DNA from: Lumnitzera littorea
Lineage: Eukaryota > Streptophyta > Magnoliopsida > Myrtales > Combretaceae
NCBI GenBank assembly: GCA_024138015.1
Contig: JAMXBB010000010.1
Coordinates: 82,023,510 to 82,087,509, forward strand
Length of the DNA stretch: 64,000 nt
Direction: 5' to 3'
Under the pieces are notes generated by a model. The model was not told where the DNA came from. It saw only the letters and a program-made list of their open reading frames with translations, and ran no database searches. The position numbers were made by a program, and so were the translations under genes. This document shows positions 12,996 to 25,164 of this stretch, piece after piece. Numbering within the stretch: position 1 is the stretch's first letter; the number at the start of each line of letters is the position of its first letter.

Positions 12996-15900
12996 TTTTA
13001 ATAGGAAGGTGCGGATCAGTTTCCTTAGGGGTTAACTAATGTGGGGTTTGAACGATGTTGGTCCAATTTATTTATTACTTTATATTTCTTATTATTTCCA
13101 CTTTATTTCTTCCTATTCTCAATTTTATTGAATATTATAGTCATAAACACTAACCCAACAACTGAGAGGCATAAATATAGTTCTACCTACATTTCTTATT
13201 AGCTTTGATTTAAATTTATAAATTAAATCTAGTGTTTGTGTATTGTGAATTTGAAGAAGATGATGACCACTTTAAATTCTTCATCCGAAATCCTATTTGA
13301 ATCTATTATTAGCCAAAATTGAGTGGAAAAACATATTTTTCATGAAAATTGGTTGCTAAAATGGACCAAATGAGGAATTTCTTCAAGAATAACTTAAATG
13401 TTCAAATGAACACTTAAGAATATCTTGGAAGTCATCCATTTTAAAAAATATCGTAACTTATTGAGATCTAAAGTTATGAAGATTTCATATTATCAACAAA
13501 TATGATAATTAAGGCATAATGCATTCACTAACATACAAATTCACACACCATTGATGCTAATGAAAGATCATCAATGATGCTGGATATTCTTATAAAATAA
13601 ACCATTGATATCATTTATGCTAAAAATCTCATCTTTATGCATCAAAATCTTACACTAGGCATTATATGGCACCTATATCATTATTAACCTTCAAATTATT
13701 ATTTTAATCATCTTAAACACCATTCATAATAGTAATATCACACTTATATGATATAAGTACGCTAAAAGTTTTTGAAACCTAAACGAGTTACTCATTGAAA
13801 TATTGTAATTGCTAATTAAGCAAAGCTTCATCAACTAAATCATGCATCTTTTAGTGTTTAGTCATCATCAAACTTAGGAGTCATTACATGAATGATGGTT
13901 AATACACATTAACATATGTAAATCACAAATTTGAGTAAGAAAAACATGAACAAAGGAATGGGGAGTGGCGGCATCAAATGGTGTAACTCAATATATGTAA
14001 AATCTTAACTAAATACCACCCTCAACTTTGAAATCTTTATCTAACAACTAGATCTACTTATTTACAACTAGTTAAAATCATCATAACTAGGAGTTGGTGA
14101 CATCAGGTATGTACATGTCCAAGTTATCTCCAATCTTTACAAACTCATGGTTGACTTACTTAAGTGCTTCTAATCATCATTTATCATCACTTTAAGTAAG
14201 GAAACAATGTCTTATCTCTTGGATGAATCCATTTAGTCCTCTTTCGTTAGAGTGCTACCCTTATTGGACCACCACTGGTAGTTCTTGTTCAACTTCTAAG
14301 AGGTCTCTAAGAATAAACAGTCAATTCGTAATTATACTTTAGAGATTTAGTTTAAATTAAACTAAACTAAATTTCAAAAAAAGTGGAATTGGCCTACCCT
14401 TGAACTTGTGCTCTATGCCTACTTCAAGAATGCCCCCTAAAATTCTAGTTGTATCTTAAAACATGGGGAATACATCATTCACTTACCATTTTAATGATGA
14501 TTTAAGAATTAAAGCTTAGTGTTTATGTAAAAAGGTTAAGGTTTTGTAAACTTAGGGTTTCCTTGCCTTAGGATAGTCCTTAAAAAATTGAACAAGAGGC
14601 ATAGGAGGAAGAAGATGATGGCATATGGCATATTTATGGTGCAATGTGTATTAAGAAACCTTATGTTGATTTTAGGGGGACCACATGACATGTGACATTT
14701 GTAAAATTTACCAACTTTAAGCTAAAAGACTTAATTAGGGTTTCTTGCATCTTTGTTCGTTTAAGCTTTGATTTAGGTTAATTACTTTATAAAGCATTTT
14801 TGGATTGTCTAAACTTGACATTTGATGTCTATTTTAAAAATTGGGTGTAGGGATGAAATGGTCATTTCGAAAGATTTGGTTATAAAATTGGAAGTTCCTT
14901 CTTAAATGACCTTAATTAGTTCCCTTTTATTAACAATGTATTGATTTGATAAATTTAGGGTATTCATTTGGCATATGGATGGTAAGAGTGGTAGCATTTA
15001 GATGCTATAAAAAATTACATTTTAAGCTTTTTTGGCCCCTATCATTTAGATGCCTTTAAGTTGGTGTTTGAATGCTAGTTGTAATTACCTAGCTGGAACT
15101 CTACCCATTGAGGTATTTTCCCTAGGAGGTTACCTACTTTAAGATTAACTCAACCTGAGTACGTTTAACATTAAAGTTTAGACGTACTTTAAACTACTAT
15201 ACTAAAAGGCGCATCGATGATTAGAGTTTCTTCTCCTAGCATGTAAGGGGTATTAGAATTGACTCCTCCTATAGAATTGACGTTCTTGTCAATTTTGTTA
15301 CATAGGTTCAGGACCATTACTATGTAAGGACTTGCCCTTTCGATTGGTAAAGTTCTTTAATACCATCTATAATGACTCGATCGAAACTCCTCCTATCAAG
15401 GTATTGTTCACATTAGCGTAGCATGCTGTACAGTTTTGTAGCTTCCTTACAATTTACCCCCATATATTCAACTTGACTTTAAAAATTCATGTTTAACTTT
15501 AATTACAATCATAGCATATACATAAATAATTTCTATTTCCAAAACTTTAGTTTCAATCATTAAATAACATGTTACTTGTTGAGTGTTGATCTTGATCATC
15601 AAATTGGTTCCATATGTCAAACCATGTCCAAACTGCTACCTTTACAATTAAATATATTCCTTTAACATAAAATTCACTTCCTTACAACCCATTGAAATAA
15701 GGATTCAAGTTTATCAAGGAACTTCCCTAAACACATTTGCTACTAATGTTTTTTGTAAAAAACATGAGAGAAGTCCAATTTTTGTTAAACTAATCTACTA
15801 TAGCAATCCTATAAATGAAGAACAAAGAATTTTAGATTGAATAAATCTTTTACCTTCTATTCATGTTGAATGTAGAGAAAATGGAGGAGTTGCCCAAATG

Positions 15901-18076
15901 GAGGGAATAACACAAGAAGGGAGAAAGAAAAGAAGTAAAGAGGGAAAGGGTACAACGTTTAAGAGGTCAAGAGTAGTTAGGATTTTGAAAAGAGAAAAAT
16001 TATGGGAATGCCCTTACTTTTAAACTTATTTATCAAAAATGCTCAAGGTTTATTTAATAAGTAATTAAAATTTCTTTATAATTTCTACAAGCATCACACT
16101 TACACTAAAAACCCCAAATCAACATATCTTTCTCTTCCTTTTGAATGGACACCATTTCCTCCTTTCATAAAAACTGATCACATTTCCCCCCCTTTTCTCT
16201 CATTTTTAGTTCCATCAAATTTCTCTAAGGAAAGCCTGTAAACATCAAAATCACTACATTTAATTCAATTTCTATCAAATTACCTTAAATGTACTAAAGT
16301 GATCTTTTATTTTTAGACTTAATATTAATTTCAACACTTTCTTTTCTACATCTATGTTGTAAGCATCTTTCAATTGAGTAAGTCTCCTCTTTATCATCAA
16401 GTTCTACTTAAGCAAGGTGAAAGTATTAATTTTGGTCACCTTAGCAAACATTTGGACATACTGGCTTGGTTGAACAACCTAACATTAAAAAACAAGTTAG
16501 TCACTTGATGTTCTCTCTCTTCTTCTTTAAGGAAATTGTGAAAACATGTAATTTAGAAAGGGTATTGGTTAAGAGTCTATAAAAGTAGGTTTGTGCATGC
16601 ATGATTGTTAAGCAAAAGAGGGTATCAAAATCATTTGATAATTGGGAGTGCAATAATGCTTCATTTATGTGATAATTGCAAATTTTGCAGTTTTGCAAAA
16701 AGGTCTGCACCAATTTAAAAGGTTTGAATCATTTTTGATAGCATAATTTTAATTAGATTGGCTTTTAGCAAAAAGTCCAAATCTTTTCATTCTAGAGCAT
16801 CTTTCATTGAGATTCCTTGAATTTCTCCACTCAAAATGATTTGGACCCTAATGTAAAAGGTTAAAGTATCCATGCTAAGAGCTTTCCTTTAGTTACTCCT
16901 TTGAAAAGATTCAAGCCTTTCTTACATGTTAGAACCTTTTCTTCTAAATTTCAATTATTTACTTAAAACTTGTTAAATTAATCGTAATTTCTTATTTTAC
17001 TTATTCTAATGATTCTATAGCATTCAATTATGATCAAAATAAATTTTCTTATATTGTAATCAACTTATTACCCTTCTTTTACACTTATTGCCATTCCAAC
17101 ATATTCAACTACACTCCTTTAGTTATGCTAGTGCCATTAAAGAAACTTTATTGAACCAGTAATTTATAAACTAATTAGTAAGAAATGTATATCATGAGAT
17201 AAACTAGATAAGAGGGGTTGTTAACCAAGATTTCTTTAGGAATCAAATCAATAGGAAGTAAATATTAATGTAAATTAAAGAACTATTATAATTACTCTAC
17301 TAAGAATATTCAAAATCTTACTTCAAGATTTAAAGATCAAGAAACTCAGCTAAGTGTTAACCATCCATATTTATGTACCTAGTTACATGGTTGTTTTCTT
17401 GTGTATGTCAGGCTAGCCTTATTAACGAACTTAATTAAAACGAAACAATAAATGAACTTGTTGCTTATGTCAATAGAGGCTAAGAGATTGAGGGCTTTCA
17501 ATAATTGGCTAGGCATCCACCAATTTATAAGTTGTAGTGTCTTAAGTGGAGTAACTTGCTAAATGATGTAGTTGATTAGGCATCGATGAGGTCGATGGGT
17601 TGCTAATTAAGGTTACTACCAAGGTTATAGCTTAAGTTTTAGAAGGATATTATAGTCGCATCATACAAGTGTACGGGACGTCTGCATGGATGGCTATGGT
17701 TAACTTTTATGCTAGTGGCGGTTCGATAGTAAGCTTCAGATGACCCAAATATTCAGTTTTGGAGGTAGTTGAATACCAACTCTATGTATGTTATATATAA
17801 GTATTTGTGATTAGGATCATAAATCATCCTAAGTCTTTATTGCATTGAGTCACTAAAATTAAATATAATAACTGGTTGGAGTGCTGCAATAATTATATGT
17901 CTCATGCATATGCTTCATGTGTGGCATTTGCATGTGTTTGTTGTATCTACGTATTAACTTCAACTCATTTCTTGTCTATTTTTAAATATAGGTGATGAAT
18001 ATGACTATGGTTTCTAAGATGACATATATGCTAATGCATATTATAGCCATGGGGAAGACATTAGTTATAACTTTTG
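12996..18076. other. No gene seen; decayed intergenic DNA
   Basis: I read both strands and found no conserved protein motif. The open frames in this interval (for example 16501-16713 on the minus strand) are AT-driven and look accidental. Parts (14.0-15.5 kb) have the texture of LTR or UTR sequence, but there is no second copy in the window. Confidence 0.5.
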
Positions 18077-18549
18077 TAGATACTCAATTTTTTACCATAT
18101 TCTTTTATATATTTTTTATTATTTAAAAGGGTCCAAATTAAAAAATACAAAAAAATTGAAAAGTCAAAAAAATATAAAAAAGTAATAATATAAAATATAT
18201 ATAAAGACAAAGATAAAAATAGGTTAGGAATAGAATTTTAATAATGTTTATCTTATTTAGTTATTTCTTTTTAAATTAGACTCTTCTTTATTTTTAACGA
18301 TGTTTATCTTATTTGGTTAGTTCTTTTTAACCTAGGCCTAATTGTTATCTTTAAATAAATATTCTTTGTATAGAATAACAGGGCATAGGCCGATAGTCTA
18401 TCTAGTACAACACTTAGTCTTGGCATTGCATGAAGTGGAAGGTCTTGGGTTTAAATCTTACAACAACTACATTGTACCCTTTTCATTTTTTTCACAAAGC
18501 ATAAGGACAGTATTGAATTGTTATAGGGCTACGTATCTGTTATTGATAC
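18077..18549 (+). repeat. Possible LTR fragment beginning TGTAGATACTCAATTTTTTA
   Basis: The start GTAGATACTCAATTTTTTAC resembles GTAGGTACTCAATTTTGGAC at about 25190 on the other side of the inserted gypsy element. This suggests two partial copies of one LTR family. The stretch is followed by A-rich and T-rich direct motifs (GTTTATCTTATTT(A/G)GTTA, about 18246 and 18302). No coding content is seen. Confidence 0.3.
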
Positions 18550-18554
18550 ATGGT
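18550..18554. other. Left target-site duplication of the gypsy element (CATGG)
   Basis: The five bases CATGG directly precede the left LTR. The five bases following the right LTR (25160-25164) are CATAG, one mismatch away. A 5-bp duplication is standard for Ty3/gypsy integration, and the one difference fits a G-to-A decay. Confidence 0.7.
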
Positions 18555-19482
18555 GATGCAAATTCATGAATGAATACACGGACCCAATATCACATGTAAT
18601 CAAAAGGGGTAGGTCCAAGCCATGAGATGGCTTTAAAAGTAAATGATAGTCGAGGGATGAGCAGAGATTTTCGTACACCAATGATGGATATGATGCACCA
18701 ACGCTTCACACGAGCTTTGGTCACTCTTGATATGACGTACAAGTATGGTTGGAGGTCGCTCGCTACTAGTCTACGCTCGAATAGGCTAGATAAGAGTAAC
18801 TTAAAAGTAAGCAAAAAGGACACTTGTCTTAAGAGAGAGTAAAAAAGTTCAGTCTATTCTTCTGTGTATATGATTTTGCGGCTATTACATTTTGTAAGTA
18901 TTTTATAGTACCCTATTAGGGTAAGTCTTAAGTTACAAAAATTACAAAAGAATGATCCTTATTTACTAAACAAAGGAGAATAATTTATAGGGAAAAATAT
19001 GAAATCGTGTAAAAAGAACGTCCTTTATCAGAAAGGATAGTAAGGGTGTCAAAAAGGATAGCGCATGTGTATTTTACTCAGTCTACAATTCTGATAATAT
19101 TGTGAGCTGAATAAGGGTGGTCCTTCGATTAGGTCTGTTTGGCATCGGCAGTTTGATGCCTTGATAGTTGGGGCTAGACAGGGGTTAGATTAGGGACAAT
19201 TCACATTTGGGTCGGCTACAACTGGTTGGCCCTTTACAATTGTCAACTTGGCCTCGACACTCTGGAGATGGTTGTTTTCCTAATTTGGTGCTTGGATTAG
19301 GGTATGGGGAAGGGTTAGCTCCATGTATGGGCTAACCACCTCAGCAGCTTTCCGGATGGTGTAGAGAGTGAAGTAGCTCGACAGATCGGACTACGAAAAA
19401 CACTGCTCCTCGGATAACACAGTGGACCATGTGAGAAAGCTCTTAGGATTGGGAATGAGTGATTGGTCCTTAATCCCTATCA
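18555..19482 (-). repeat. 3' LTR of the gypsy element (928 bp)
   Basis: It matches 24218-25159 end to end, beginning TGAT(G/A)CAAATT and ending ATCCCTATCA on the plus strand. By eye roughly one base in six or seven differs between the two LTRs, mostly transitions, which indicates an old insertion. The short open frames on both strands inside it (18590-18842) are not genes. Confidence 0.9.
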
Positions 19483-19494
19483 TTCCCTTCGGGT
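19483..19494 (-). promoter_or_regulatory. Polypurine tract of the gypsy element
   Basis: Read on the minus strand, the bases immediately upstream of the 3' LTR are CCCGAAGGGAA plus one base, then TGATAGGG of the LTR. A short purine run touching the 3' LTR is the plus-strand primer position in LTR retroelements. Confidence 0.6.
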
Positions 19495-20660
19495 TGTTTG
19501 AGATTTGGGATCAAATCTAGTTTGGCTTCAGGTTGCTTGTCATTAGGAGTGTAAGGTTAGAGATTGACAATGTTGAAGGAGTTTGAGACTCCATATCCTT
19601 CAGATAATTCAATCTTATAGGCATTAAGATTGATCTTTTCAAGCACTTTGAAAGGTCTATCGGCCCTAGGAGACAACTTACTCTTCCTTAAGTTTAGGAA
19701 CCAATCCTTGGTGTGATGTATTTAGACCAAATCACCTAGTTGAAATCCTCTCTTTCTCTATGCTTGGCTCTACTTCTCGAGCTTAGTATTAGCTTGGCTC
19801 AATTTCTCCATAACCTTCTGGTGTATAACTTTGATGGCCTCGACTCTTTTTACAGCTGGCCAGTCATCATTAGGCCTCGGCTAAGGTGCTTGGTCCATTG
19901 GGAGCTCGAAATTGAATCTATAGGCGACCTTAAATGGAGATATGCTAGTTATACTGTAGGCAGTCCTATTATAGGTGAATTCGATGATTAGTAGACACAA
20001 ATCCCAATCGGCCATGTTTCGTCCAACAGCAACCTGTAGCAAAGTTCCCACAGTTTGGTTGACAACTTCGGTTTGTCCATTGGTTTGTGGATGGCAAGAC
20101 ATACTGTACAATAACTTAGTTCCCATTTGCCTCTAAAGTGTCATCCAAAAGTGACTTATGAACTTAGGGTCTTGATCCGAAACAATGGTTTTAGGCATGC
20201 CGTGAAGCTTGATCACCTCCTACAAGAAAAGAAAAGAGCTAGCCAAAGCGTCGTTAATTTTGGAGCAATACATGAAATGTGCCATCTTGCTAAACCGATC
20301 TATAACCACCATAATAGAGTCCTTCCCTCAGGATGTCCTTAGCAATCCTAACATGAAGTTTATAGTTAGCTCAGACCATGGTTTGGTTGGGACAGGCAAG
20401 GGTAGGTAATGTCCTTGCTTAGCTTGGCTCTTTGCCTTCCTGCAAGTTGTACAACTTTCCAGTACAAATTGTATGTCTCTCATTATTCTCGACCAAAAGA
20501 ATCTCGTAGACAATACTTCAAGGGTTCGGCGCTGGCCAAAACGTCCTGTTAATCCTCCTCTATATGCCTCGCACACCAGTAATTCTCTCATGAAACAGGT
20601 TAGGATACATAGCCTCCTCTTCCTGAATAAGTATCCGTCTTCTTGATGATAGTCGTTCAA
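19486..20660 (-). pseudogene. Integrase region of the gypsy element
   Basis: The N-terminal zinc-binding part (20328-20660) has lost both histidines: EAYRGGLTGRFG replaces the usual EAH.GG..GHFG. The cysteines are kept in SCTTCRKAK. The catalytic core retains all three acids: D in VVIDRFSKMAHF (about 20290), D in VSDQDPKFISHFW (about 20170) and E in HPQTNGQTEVVNQ (about 20080). The C-terminal part reads RPFKVLEKINLNAYKIEL, then YGVSNSFNIVNL, the GPY/F-like module with G lost. Stops and frame changes separate the pieces. It follows RT-RNase H directly, as expected for Ty3/gypsy. No chromodomain was recognised between about 19540 and the purine tract. Confidence 0.88.
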
Positions 20661-20663
20661 TGT

Positions 20664-22140
20664 TCATCCTTCCTTACATCGGGTGTAGATGGGACCAAAG
20701 TGTAGGTCCTTAGCATATAATTCCTTTATGGTTGAAAAACCAAGTTGCTTTGTTTGTAGCTCAGTCAGGAGGGTATATTGTCTCAATAGGGCATTGGACA
20801 CTATGTTGTTCCTTCCATTCTTATATTTTATGACATAAGAAAATCCCTTCATGAACTCGACTCATTTGGCTTACCTTCGGGATAACTTCGGTTGGCTCTT
20901 TAGTTATTCCAAGGATTCATGATTAGTATAGATCATAAATTCCTTAGGTAATAGATAGTGTTGCCATACCATCAAGGCTCGGATTAAGGAGTAGAACTCC
21001 TTATCATAGATAGAGTAGTTAAGTGTAACTCCTTAAAGTTTCTCGCTAAAGTAAGCAATAGGTTGGCCTTCTTGTGTTAACACAGCACCTATGCTTAGTC
21101 CAGATGTATCACACTTGACTTTAAACACCTTGTCAAAGCTCGATAAAGCTAAGGCAGGGGTTGTAGTTAACCTCTCTTTCACTTCCTTAAAACTGTTCTG
21201 CTTCTTCTCTTCTCATCTGAATTCAACATTCTTCTTAGAGAGTTTAGTGAGAAGGGCTACAATCAGACTGAAATTCTTTATGAACCTACGATAGAATGAT
21301 GCCAAGTTATGAAAATTCCTCATAGTAACAGAATAAGTCAGCTCGAGCCATTCTATGATCACTCTTATTTTCTCATCATCAACTCAAATGTTACCTTCAC
21401 TCATAACAAAACCTAAGAAGATGACCTCAGATAAAAAAAAGTCGCACTTCTTTAGATTGGCATAAAGTTGTTCAACTTAGAGTTTCGTAAGGACTCTTCG
21501 GAGATGCTCCTAGTGAGTGTTTAGGTCGGGGTTGTATACCAAAATGTCATCAAAGTAAACTACTACAAATCTTCCTAATAATTCTCGAAGTACATGATTC
21601 ATGAAGTGCATAAATGTGCTCAACGCATTGGACAACCTAAATGGCATTGCAAGCCATTCATATAAACCATGTCGTGTCTTGAATGCAATCTTCCACTCAT
21701 CACCTTTACGCATTTGGATTTGATAATATCCAGATTTGAGGTCAATCTTAGAGAACACTCTTGTTCCACTTACCTTACTTAGCATGTCATTGAGCCTAGG
21801 TATGGGATACCTGTACTTGATGGTGATTCGATTGATTGTTTAACTATTAACATACATTCTCTAAGAACCATCCTTCTTTGACATTAACAAGGCCAGAATG
21901 GCACAGAAGCTAAGGGACTCGCGTACAAACCCCTTTTCCATTAGTTCATCAACTTGTCTCTGCAGCTTGGTAACCTGTTCAGGATTTAGCCTATAGGTAG
22001 GCTTGTTCGGTAGTACAGCTCTTGGCTGCAGGTTGATTGCATTCTCAACACCTCAGATTGGGGGTAGACTCTTTGATAGCTCCTTTGGAAATAGGTTGGC
22101 AAATTCCTTTAGTAAGGTTTTTACCTTGACAGGCAACTCC
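20664..22140 (-). pseudogene. Reverse transcriptase-RNase H region of the gypsy element
   Basis: The minus strand gives, in order: YRLNPEQVTKLQRQVDELME; GFVRESLSFCAI; VFSKIDLKSGYYQIQMRKG (21.7 kb); the catalytic YFDD at 21546-21557 in VVVYFDDILVYN; LKKCDFFLSEVIFLGFVMS; the RNase H start CDTSGLSIGAVLTQEG; PIAYFSEKL; NYSIYDKEFYSLIRAL; and FMIYTNHESLE. All the usual RT blocks are present and the metal-binding YFDD is intact. Several in-frame stops break it (for example in KKDGS*RMYV). The region from 20664 to 20852 is the linker between RNase H and integrase. Confidence 0.92.
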
Positions 22141-22369
22141 TCCTCAGATCTCAAGTCTAGAATTCTTTGGACCAGCAGATAAGTCGGTCCTTCGAGCTTT
22201 ATCTCTCTCTTCAATTTGATTTAGGTCAATATCAAAGCCTCCTTCTTCAAGGCTTAACTCAATTGGGATTGCATGACCTTTACCTATTCGACGGTCATAA
22301 GACTCAATTTCATCCTTTTGCCTTCGTGATCTACGGAGCATGTATTCCTCCTTTCATCATATATACTAC

Positions 22370-22690
22370 TCAATCAGACATCCATGGTCGCCCAAGCAGA
22401 ATGTAGGATGCACTCATGGGAAACATATCATAGAGCACTTCATCTTGATACTTGCCAATGCAGATTGACATAGATACTTGTTTATTCACTTGAATGGCTC
22501 CCTTATCACTAAGCTAGTGAAGCTTGTAAGGTTTCAAGTAGGGCATAGTCGACAATTTTAGCTGCTGGACCATAAATGCAGAAGCTGCATTGGTATAGCT
22601 CCCATCATCAACGATCAGTGTGCACAGTGAGTCATTTACCTTGCATCTAATATGGAAGAGATTTTCTCTCTGTTCATCTTCGGTATAGGA
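22370..22690 (-). pseudogene. Retroelement aspartic protease region
   Basis: The reading frame shifts after the gag tail into HIRCKVNDSLCTLIVDDGSY. The active-site block DDGS stands where plant gypsy elements usually have DGGS or DTGS. It continues with TNAASAFMVQQLKL and PYLKPYKLH, then ends with SASYILLGRPWMSD, the conserved second half of the fold. A stop lies after YKLH and a frame change separates it from gag, so it is not expressed as one polyprotein. Confidence 0.85.
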
Positions 22691-22859
22691 TTAACACTCA
22701 TTGTCCTCCTTAATACTAGAGTGGTCAGCATAAAGTTACCTTCTTCACTATAGATAACTTCTTCTTTAGACAGATTGGTTTGTCCATCCTCTTTCAACTC
22801 CTTTACTTCCTCATCAGTGTTGTTAACCTCAACAATCAGCGCCTTGTCTTTGATCACCA

Positions 22860-23840
22860 TTGTTCACTTATTCGGACATTGAGTAACCATATGTCCAAAT
22901 CCTTGGCATTTGAAACACTTAATCTCACTCATCTTCCTCCCTGAACTCTAGCCTTTCTCAAACTTCCTTAGGGGTTCCTTCTCCTCTGCTCAGGTAGTTT
23001 GAGTAGGTCGAGTCTCAGTAGCCTTATTTGGTTTCATTTGCACAGGTCTGCTTGGAACAAGGCAGCTACTACTAGGATGGTTGATGGGTGGTTAGAATCT
23101 TCCTGTTTGGTGCCTTTCTAACCTTTAGGTGGCTTAGATTGCATCATTAAGTATACTAATGTCCAGGGTTTCTAAGACATCCCTAATCTCATACTTCAAC
23201 CCACTAATGAATCAAGATATAGTTTGGTCTTCTAGCTCTATGACTTCACATTGGATCATTAACATTTGGAATTCCTTAACGTAAGTATCTATGCTCAATC
23301 CTCCTTGTCTCAATTCTTGCAGTCTTTTGAAGGCATCCTGTAGATAGTAGCTCGGTACAAACCTTCCCCACATGACTCTCTTCGTTTCATCCCAACTTCT
23401 AATTTCTCGTTCTCATTGTCCTTCTCTTCTTCTAGTAGCTTATAGGCTCTTTTACCATAAGGCGGCATAACCAGTGAACTCTAACATAGTAAGTCTAACC
23501 GTTGCATTATCGAGCACCTCATGGCATTCAAACTGCTTTTCAATCTGATTTACCCAATCTAAATAGTCCTCGACATCATTACTTCTAAAGAAACCTAGAA
23601 TACGTATACTTAATCCTTTAACTCTAGGGACTTGTACATTTCTTTTCTCAAGCTCATAGTATTCTTCTGCCTCGTCATCTCTTTCAACTTCTTCCTTAAT
23701 CTCTTTAAGCGCTAGCCTTTGTCTAGCATCCCCACTAACTCCTTTAGCTTGGGGTGGTCGAGCTAGGGCATTAACTCGGCCAAATTAACTATTCCTTCGT
23801 CCTTGTTGCTCATGTTCCATAGTAGGGTTATTTCTAGCTC
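22860..23840 (-). pseudogene. gag region of the gypsy element with intact CCHC knuckle
   Basis: The minus strand reads an acidic N-terminal part, then DVEDYLDWVNQIEKQFECHE, RLTMLEFTGYAALW, WGRFVPSYYLQDAFKRLQ, LSIDTYVKEFQMLM and ISGLKYEIRDVLETLDI. This is the full retrotransposon gag domain. The zinc knuckle at 22876-22917 is CFKCQGFGHMVTQC, a perfect CX2CX4HX4C. A stop follows it. An acidic open stretch (22636-22860) joins gag to protease. Frame shifts and stops are scattered through the region. Confidence 0.9.
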
Positions 23841-24202
23841 GCTGCCTGTCTTCTTAGATAACAGTCACCAAATTAGCTACCAAGTCAATAAGCTTATCTA
23901 AGCAGTCACCTACTAATTGAGATGAGAAGCTTCCTTCTTATCCTTGGCCCTATCGAGTACCATTTTCTTGGTTTCTCAAAGTTCCTTGAACACTTGAATT
24001 TGACAATGATGGTTACTTCACAATGACAATTTCACAATAAACAAACAGTTAACCACACTTTGTTTTGTTGTATCGAAAATAGAGTTCAGAACACTTGTCA
24101 ACTACTAAACTTCAAAGCTAACAATAGAACTGTTATCTCAAGGGTACAGTAACAAACTATTCAAAGAATACAGTAGCAGAATCCAGCTTCGAACCTAACC
24201 AA

Positions 24203-24214
24203 GCTCTGATACCA
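24203..24214 (-). promoter_or_regulatory. Primer-binding site, initiator-Met tRNA, perfect
   Basis: On the minus strand this reads TGGTATCAGAGC, three bases inside the 5' LTR. It is an exact match to the 12 bases complementary to the 3' end of plant initiator-Met tRNA and fixes the LTR boundary at 24218. Confidence 0.92.
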
Positions 24215-24217
24215 AGA

Positions 24218-25159
24218 TGATACAAATTTGTAGATGAACATAGGGACCTAATATCACATGTAACTAAAGGGGGTAGGTCCAAGTTGCGAGATAGCTTGAA
24301 AAGTAAATGATAGTCGAGGGATGAGTAGAGATTCCTATGCACTGACGATGGATATGACGTATTAACGCCTCACATAAGCTTAGGTCATACTTAATATGAC
24401 GACAAGTATGGTTGAAGGTCACTTACCACTAGTCTACGCTTAAATGGGTTAGACAATAGTAGCTTAAGAGTAAGTAAAAAGGATACTTAGCTCAAGAGAG
24501 AGTAAAAAAATTCATTTTACTCTTCTGTATATATGATTTGTGATTATTACATTATGTGAGTATTTATAGTACCTTGTTAGAGTAAGTCCTATGTTACAAA
24601 AATTACAAAAGAACGATCCTTATTTACTAAACAAAGGAAAATAATTTACAGGGAAAAATATGAAATTGTGCAAAAAGAACGTCCTCTATCGGAAAAGACA
24701 GTGCAAGTGTTAGAAAAGATAACGTGTGTGCGTTTTAGTCAGTTTGTGATTTTGACAATATTGTAAGTTGAATAAGGGTAGCCTTTGATCAGGTTTGTTT
24801 GGCATCAGTAGTTTAACGCCCTAATGGTTGAGGCTGGATAGGGGTTAGATTAGGGACAATTCACATTCGAGTTAGCCACAGTTGGTTAACCCTTCACAAT
24901 TATCAGCTTGGCCTCGACACTTTGGAGATGGCTGCTTTTTTTATTTAGTGTTGGGACTAGGGTACGGGGAGGGGTCGACTCCATGTGTAGGCTAATCACC
25001 CTGACAGCTTCCTGGATGGTGTGGAGAGTGAAGTAACTTGGTAGATTGGATTGGGCAAAACTCTACTCCTCGACACTTAACTCTCCTTGGATAGTACGAT
25101 GGACCATGTGAGAAAGCCCTCGTGCTCAGGAGTGAGTGATTGGTCATTGATCCCTATCA
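24218..25159 (-). repeat. 5' LTR of the gypsy element (942 bp)
   Basis: Partner of 18555-19482. The PBS lies three bases away on the internal side, and 25160-25164 (CATAG) is the target duplication on the outer side. It would hold the promoter of the element, but no TATA box stands out beyond AT-rich stretches around 24530-24570. Confidence 0.9.
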
Positions 25160-25164
25160 CATAG
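25160..25164. other. Right target-site duplication (CATAG)
   Basis: Pairs with CATGG at 18550-18554. It is followed directly by TGTTAGGATCGCGC, which looks like the start of another LTR. Confidence 0.65.

Larger units (their letters stand above)
18555..25159 (-). mobile_element. Complete but dead Ty3/gypsy LTR retrotransposon (6.6 kb)
   Basis: The element runs on the minus strand: LTR (24218-25159), PBS (24203-24214), gag, CCHC knuckle, protease, RT, RNase H, integrase, purine tract, LTR (18555-19482). Domain order with integrase last is Ty3/gypsy (Metaviridae) rather than copia. A GPY/F-like tail follows the integrase, as in chromovirus-type lineages, but I could not see a chromodomain, so the clade stays open. 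Every domain carries stops or frame changes, so it cannot encode functional proteins. Terminal sequences are TGATA...TATCA. It is flanked by CATGG and CATAG. LTR differences are mostly C-to-T or G-to-A changes. Confidence 0.92.

Noticed and set aside
18590..18842. Overlapping open frames on both strands
   Set aside because: They lie wholly in the 3' LTR of the gypsy element, and the 5' LTR does not keep them open.
19483..19600. Chromodomain at the integrase C-terminus of the first gypsy element
   Set aside because: No aromatic-cage pattern was seen between the GPY/F-like module and the purine tract, so the clade is left open.
19740..20409. Plus-strand open frames of 66-83 codons
   Set aside because: Antisense shadows of the integrase, which has catalytic motifs on the minus strand.
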